From contig CAKUTH010000007.1 of assembly GCA_934691935.1 (NCBI GenBank), positions 1-64,000 on the forward strand: 64,000 bases of DNA. Direction: 5' to 3'. The translations under genes were made by a program, and so were the position numbers. The notes below the pieces were generated by a model, which saw only the letters and a program-made list of their open reading frames with translations, did no database searches and was not told the DNA's origin. Positions 60,386 to 64,000 of this stretch are shown here, piece by piece. The first letter of the stretch is position 1, and every line of letters starts with the position of its first letter. Origin of the DNA: an uncultured Candidatus Melainabacteria bacterium (GTDB lineage Bacteria; Cyanobacteriota; Vampirovibrionia; Gastranaerophilales; Gastranaerophilaceae).

Positions 60386-61825
60386 TTATAATAAGCTATT
60401 ATATAAATTCAAATATTCTTTAGTACTGCGTTTCCAAGAAAAATCGGCTTCCATTGCGGTTTTTTGCATTGCTTTAAATGTATATTTATCGGCAAAAACA
60501 GAATTTGCGCAATTTATCGCTTGTAACATATTCCAACCGTCGTATCCCCAGAACTTAAATCCTGTAGAATCATTAAGCGGATAACCGACAACAGTATCGT
60601 CAAGCCCGCCTGTAGCTCTAACTACTGGCAATGAACCATATTTCATAGCAATTAATTGACTTAACCCGCAAGGTTCAAATTTTGACGGCATCAAATAAAA
60701 GTCACTACCTGCATAAATTTGGTTTGCCAATTCAGCTTTATAACCAATATACGCTCTTATATTTGAAGAATTATTAGACAGCCATATCAAAAGATTTTCA
60801 TAGTTTTTATCGCCACTACCCAAAAATACGAAATCTGCATTCATATTTTTTAAATCATTCTCTACCTGTCTGATTAAATCTATACCTTTTTGTCCAACAA
60901 GTCTTGATACCATTGCATAAACAGGTCTATCAGGTTTATATTCAAGCCCGAATTTTTCACACAAAGCTTTTTTGTTTTCCTCTTTATTTTCGAGAGTTTT
61001 TACATCATAATTTTTCACGATATTTTTATCTGTTTTTGGATTAAACACATCATAATCAATACCGTTCAAAATGCCAACGACTTTATGCTGGTTCATTCTG
61101 AGTGTGTAATCCATACCTTCACCAAATTCACCAGTCAAAATTTCTCTTGCGTAGTTTGGTGAAACGGCAACAACTTTATCAGAATAATTTATTGCACCTT
61201 TCATCCAGTTTACACGTCCGTAATGTTCTACACCAAACTCATTGTAAACAATATCTTTTCGCATATTGGCAAAATCTAAGACATCTTCAAACCAAACGCC
61301 TTGATATGCCAAATTATGGATTTCAAAGACACTTTTTGTGTTTTTCCAAAATTCATCATACCTATAATTACTATGAAGATATACTGGAATCATCGCAGTA
61401 TGCCAATCATTTGCATGGATAATATCAGCACGGAAATTTAGCTGTTTTGCATATTCCATTGTCGCAAGTGAAAACGCAATATATCTTTCATGTTCATAGC
61501 GTGTATCTAACCATTTTGGATAAACTTCTTTGAAACAAGAAAAATACCAGTCATTATGTACAAAGAAAACATTTATATTTGTATTAGGCAATTTACACAT
61601 AAACAATCTAAATTTGTGTCCCATTCCACCAAAAGTAAGCCACATTTCAGAATTTTCAAGTTCCTTAATACCATACTTATTCACGTCAATAAGTCCGTGA
61701 AGCGGTGTAAATATTGCGATTTGTGCATCTTTTTCCAAATATTTCGGCAAACTACCAACAACATCGGCTAACCCGCCTGCTTTTGAAAATGGTGCTACCT
61801 CTGCTGCTGCAAATAAAACTTTCAT
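60386..61825 (-). CDS. glgA: Glycogen synthase (ADP-glucose type)
   Basis: A 479-residue GT5 glucosyltransferase. The N-terminal SKAGGLADVVGSLPKYL holds the ADP-glucose binding KXGGL. Also seen are HANDWHTAMIPVYLH, YSDKVVAVSPNYAREI, and the C-terminal domain SKFEPCGLSQLIAMKYGSLPVVRATGGLDDTV with the conserved Glu. Length and motifs are standard. It synthesises alpha-1,4 glucan storage polymer. No other glg genes are present in the window. Confidence 0.97.
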   Translation of the reverse strand: MKVLFAAAEVAPFSKAGGLADVVGSLPKYLEKDAQIAIFTPLHGLIDVNKYGIKELENSEMWLTFGGMGHKFRLFMCKLPNTNINVFFVHNDWYFSCFKEVYPKWLDTRYEHERYIAFSLATMEYAKQLNFRADIIHANDWHTAMIPVYLHSNYRYDEFWKNTKSVFEIHNLAYQGVWFEDVLDFANMRKDIVYNEFGVEHYGRVNWMKGAINYSDKVVAVSPNYAREILTGEFGEGMDYTLRMNQHKVVGILNGIDYDVFNPKTDKNIVKNYDVKTLENKEENKKALCEKFGLEYKPDRPVYAMVSRLVGQKGIDLIRQVENDLKNMNADFVFLGSGDKNYENLLIWLSNNSSNIRAYIGYKAELANQIYAGSDFYLMPSKFEPCGLSQLIAMKYGSLPVVRATGGLDDTVVGYPLNDSTGFKFWGYDGWNMLQAINCANSVFADKYTFKAMQKTAMEADFSWKRSTKEYLNLYNSLL

Positions 61826-61853
61826 TATACCGCCTCTCTTTCAATTAGTTAAT

Positions 61854-64000
61854 TTAATTATTGTTTTCGTCATCTGACAAAACATAATGACTTACATCAG
61901 TATCAAAATCGTAATTTATACCGTACTTTTGTGCAATGTATTGTGCATGCCCCAAACAAACTTGAGCATTTTCAAGCTGTTGTTTGTAAGACATAATTTT
62001 AAACATACTATACTTGAACAACATCAAAATATATTCGCAAACTGTGTTATTTTTTTCCAACTGTATCAAGGAATTATTTACAATTCCAAACGCAATATCA
62101 ATCTGTTTTTGCGCTAAATAAAGTTCACTCATAACATGCCATGCCAAATACAGTAGCAATGTCATACCATTTTTTTCAGCCTCTTTTATAATTTTATAAA
62201 TTATACTCTCAGCTTTTTTATATGAACTCATCATCATATAAGCCCTTGCAATCAACAAATCGCAAAAAAGTTCTAATTGATGAAGCTCATTTTCTTTCGC
62301 CGAAAGTTTCGCCTTATAAACATATTCTGTTTGTTTTTCTGGAGTTGTATAAGCTAAAATTAAATTTTCAAAAACTTTGCCAAACCTATCCTCAGGTGAA
62401 ATTTCTTCGATTAAAGCTGGTATTTCATCGCGTTTTAACAGATGTTCTAACGAAACAAACAAATCATAAGATTGCGGAACAAAGTCTAGTTCATTCCGTA
62501 ATATATTAAAGAAATCTCCAACTCCGCCTGTCATAAGCAAAACATTAGCTAATGCAACATATCCTATGACATCAATGATTAATGCTTTAAAATCTTCTAC
62601 TGTAAAATATTCAGGTTTTAAAATTTCAAATGTTGAATTATTTACGACATTTAACACCTTATATCCAATATCAAGGCAATCTGTTAACGCCCCAATATTA
62701 AACAGTATCTGAACATGAACCAACGAAACCAAATAAAAATATGAATTAAAATTTTTATCGGCTGGATTGATTGAGGATGGCGGAAGCAACGCCAAAACCT
62801 TATGCATTAATTCCAACGCCTTGTTATACTCTCCGTTTGCAATAGCGCCCATAATCATTTTGTTAATCAACTGAATAACACTATCCATATCGCCTGTTTT
62901 TTCGATATTTTGTAGTGTACTTTGTGCTATTTGAGAAACATCAGTTGGGGCTGAATTATAAAGATTTTCAGATATATTTTTGTATAAAGTATTTTTGTAT
63001 TCTTCAACATCTTCAATTTGTTGCGCATCATCCAAATTATCAATAACTTCAAGGATTTTTTGAGCGCAATTAACATACGCATTAAAATCACCTAGCGCCA
63101 AATCCACATCCGCAAGGTTTTGCCATTCAGCCAATTCCTCTTTTTTCTCGCCAAGCAAAGAATGTAGAAAAGCCTCAGTTGTACTTGGCATGTCTGCATC
63201 GTTATAAACTTTGTCAAACAATTCTTGAGCAACTTCCCTCAAATAAACTGGACTAATCGTAGCCAACAAATTACGTCTTAATAAATTGTAATTAGGGAAA
63301 TAAATACAATTATTGTATTCATAAACATATCCCATATTTGAAAGTTTTTCTAATATTTCAGAATAATTAGCGTAACCCAAACTTTCGATAGTATTCATAT
63401 CAACACGCGTTCCGATTAATACAATTAACGTTAAAAACTTCATTGTAACTGCATCATCCTGCAATAGATTTAACCTTCTTGAAACAAGTTTATCAAGGCT
63501 TGACGGAACTATTATGGTTTTTGTGTTCACCATTTCAATACTATCTTCATCAGCAGAAAATACTCCTGATTCTATCAAATACTGTATTGCTATATCTATA
63601 AACAAGCTACTTCCACAAGCGTATTTTGCAATTCTTTGGAAATAGAAATTGTTCAAAATATTCCTAAAATAAACCTTATTGTCCTCAATTAATTTTTCAA
63701 ATGTCGTAGGCTTCAAGGAGATTTCTGTATAATAAGGTCTTTCCAGCAAGTAATAACAATCTCTATGAAGTGAGAAATTTTTATCGTAAGTAACCAAAAA
63801 ACTTACGTCTAAACTATCGAATGCCCCGAACAAATACTTCAAAACTTCATAAGAACTTGCATCAATCTTGTCGAAATCTTCAACAAAAATCATCGTCTTT
63901 GGAATAATCTTAAGCAATGTCATAAATATGTCAAAATAAATATATCTGGCATTTTGATTATCCGAATTTTCATGCTTTTGAAGGGTTATCAAATCTTTCA
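61854..64000 (-). CDS. Large AAA/STAND-like ATPase, C-terminal part (runs off the right edge)
   Basis: At least 715 residues of a frame open to base 64000. It begins behind the Walker A region: MIFVEDFDKIDASSYEVLKYLFG is a Walker B-type segment, followed by VSFLVTYDK (sensor), a winged-helix-like part and long TPR-like helices (YNKALELMHKVLALLPPS, YKKAESIIYKIIKEAEKNG). This is the layout of AAA/STAND regulators fused to kinase or cyclase domains, which would lie outside the window. The function is probably signalling. The gene is 28 nt from glgA and in the same direction. Confidence 0.75.
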   Translation of the reverse strand, partial: KDLITLQKHENSDNQNARYIYFDIFMTLLKIIPKTMIFVEDFDKIDASSYEVLKYLFGAFDSLDVSFLVTYDKNFSLHRDCYYLLERPYYTEISLKPTTFEKLIEDNKVYFRNILNNFYFQRIAKYACGSSLFIDIAIQYLIESGVFSADEDSIEMVNTKTIIVPSSLDKLVSRRLNLLQDDAVTMKFLTLIVLIGTRVDMNTIESLGYANYSEILEKLSNMGYVYEYNNCIYFPNYNLLRRNLLATISPVYLREVAQELFDKVYNDADMPSTTEAFLHSLLGEKKEELAEWQNLADVDLALGDFNAYVNCAQKILEVIDNLDDAQQIEDVEEYKNTLYKNISENLYNSAPTDVSQIAQSTLQNIEKTGDMDSVIQLINKMIMGAIANGEYNKALELMHKVLALLPPSSINPADKNFNSYFYLVSLVHVQILFNIGALTDCLDIGYKVLNVVNNSTFEILKPEYFTVEDFKALIIDVIGYVALANVLLMTGGVGDFFNILRNELDFVPQSYDLFVSLEHLLKRDEIPALIEEISPEDRFGKVFENLILAYTTPEKQTEYVYKAKLSAKENELHQLELFCDLLIARAYMMMSSYKKAESIIYKIIKEAEKNGMTLLLYLAWHVMSELYLAQKQIDIAFGIVNNSLIQLEKNNTVCEYILMLFKYSMFKIMSYKQQLENAQVCLGHAQYIAQKYGINYDFDTDVSHYVLSDDENNN

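Noticed and set aside
1..64000. CRISPR array or cas genes
   Set aside because: No regularly spaced repeats of 25-40 bp and no Cas-like proteins were seen on either strand.

Overview
The window looks like a chromosomal segment of a low-GC, diderm bacterium, most likely a gut member of the non-photosynthetic cyanobacterial sister clade (Candidatus Gastranaerophilales / Melainabacteria / Vampirovibrionia). The reasons are many type IV pilin-like proteins with an FTLAEVLITLG N-terminus, a cyanobacterium-style secreted protein with three SLH domains, an arabinose-5-phosphate isomerase (Kdo, hence LPS and an outer membrane), an RNase E/G fused to a long polar tail, and A+T-rich DNA. This is inferred from gene style; no rRNA is present to prove it.

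Layout. 1-19.1 kb is core chromosome. It holds a truncated pilin-like gene, a probable 6S RNA, two lineage-type unknown proteins, the SLH protein, a UmuC-like polymerase divergent from mnmG, kdsD, tRNA-Gln, a GT-D glycosyltransferase, a radical SAM/RNase G operon with two small membrane proteins, a Bax-inhibitor-1 protein, an ABC exporter and tRNA-Asn. 19.1-38.0 kb is a foreign island just downstream of tRNA-Asn. It is bounded by about 120-bp direct repeats (70 bp identical). Its right part is a Mu-like transposition module (a MuA-type transposase split by two in-frame TAA codons, a MuB/TnsC-type ATPase, and a third DNA-binding protein). Its left and middle parts are cargo that looks like anti-phage defence: sce7726/sce7725 proteins with an ImmA/IrrE peptidase and a membrane protein; a ScrFI-like methylase-nuclease-methylase cassette with a putative HhH-GPD/Fe-S DNA glycosylase; a MazG-like pyrophosphohydrolase; an XRE-ImmA regulator with a partner; a DUF4186 protein; and a TIGR04141/DUF6119 protein.

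38.0-64 kb returns to chromosome-like content: a secreted Kelch-like protein, GNAT-like and aminotransferase-like proteins, two paralogues built from RWYD repeats, a glycine-zipper secreted protein, a BlaI-type regulator cluster with a lipoprotein, radA, a DUF559 nuclease gene embedded in palindromic repeats, purA, an M16 peptidase, a second pilin-like gene, gap, an ftsE-ftsX operon with a degenerate receiver protein and an isochorismatase-like hydrolase, the C-terminal half of transketolase, a HEAT-repeat protein, an EamA transporter, glgA, and the C-terminal part of a large AAA/STAND-like ATPase that runs off the right edge.

Most interesting points: both pilin-like genes carry an 11-G tract that puts the Shine-Dalgarno-led start out of frame, suggesting phase variation; the island's putative mismatch glycosylase sits beside two m5C methylases; the transposase is split; the DUF559/palindrome unit looks like a mobile repeat; and several genes have a TATAAT-like box exactly 6 nt before ATG, implying leaderless mRNAs.
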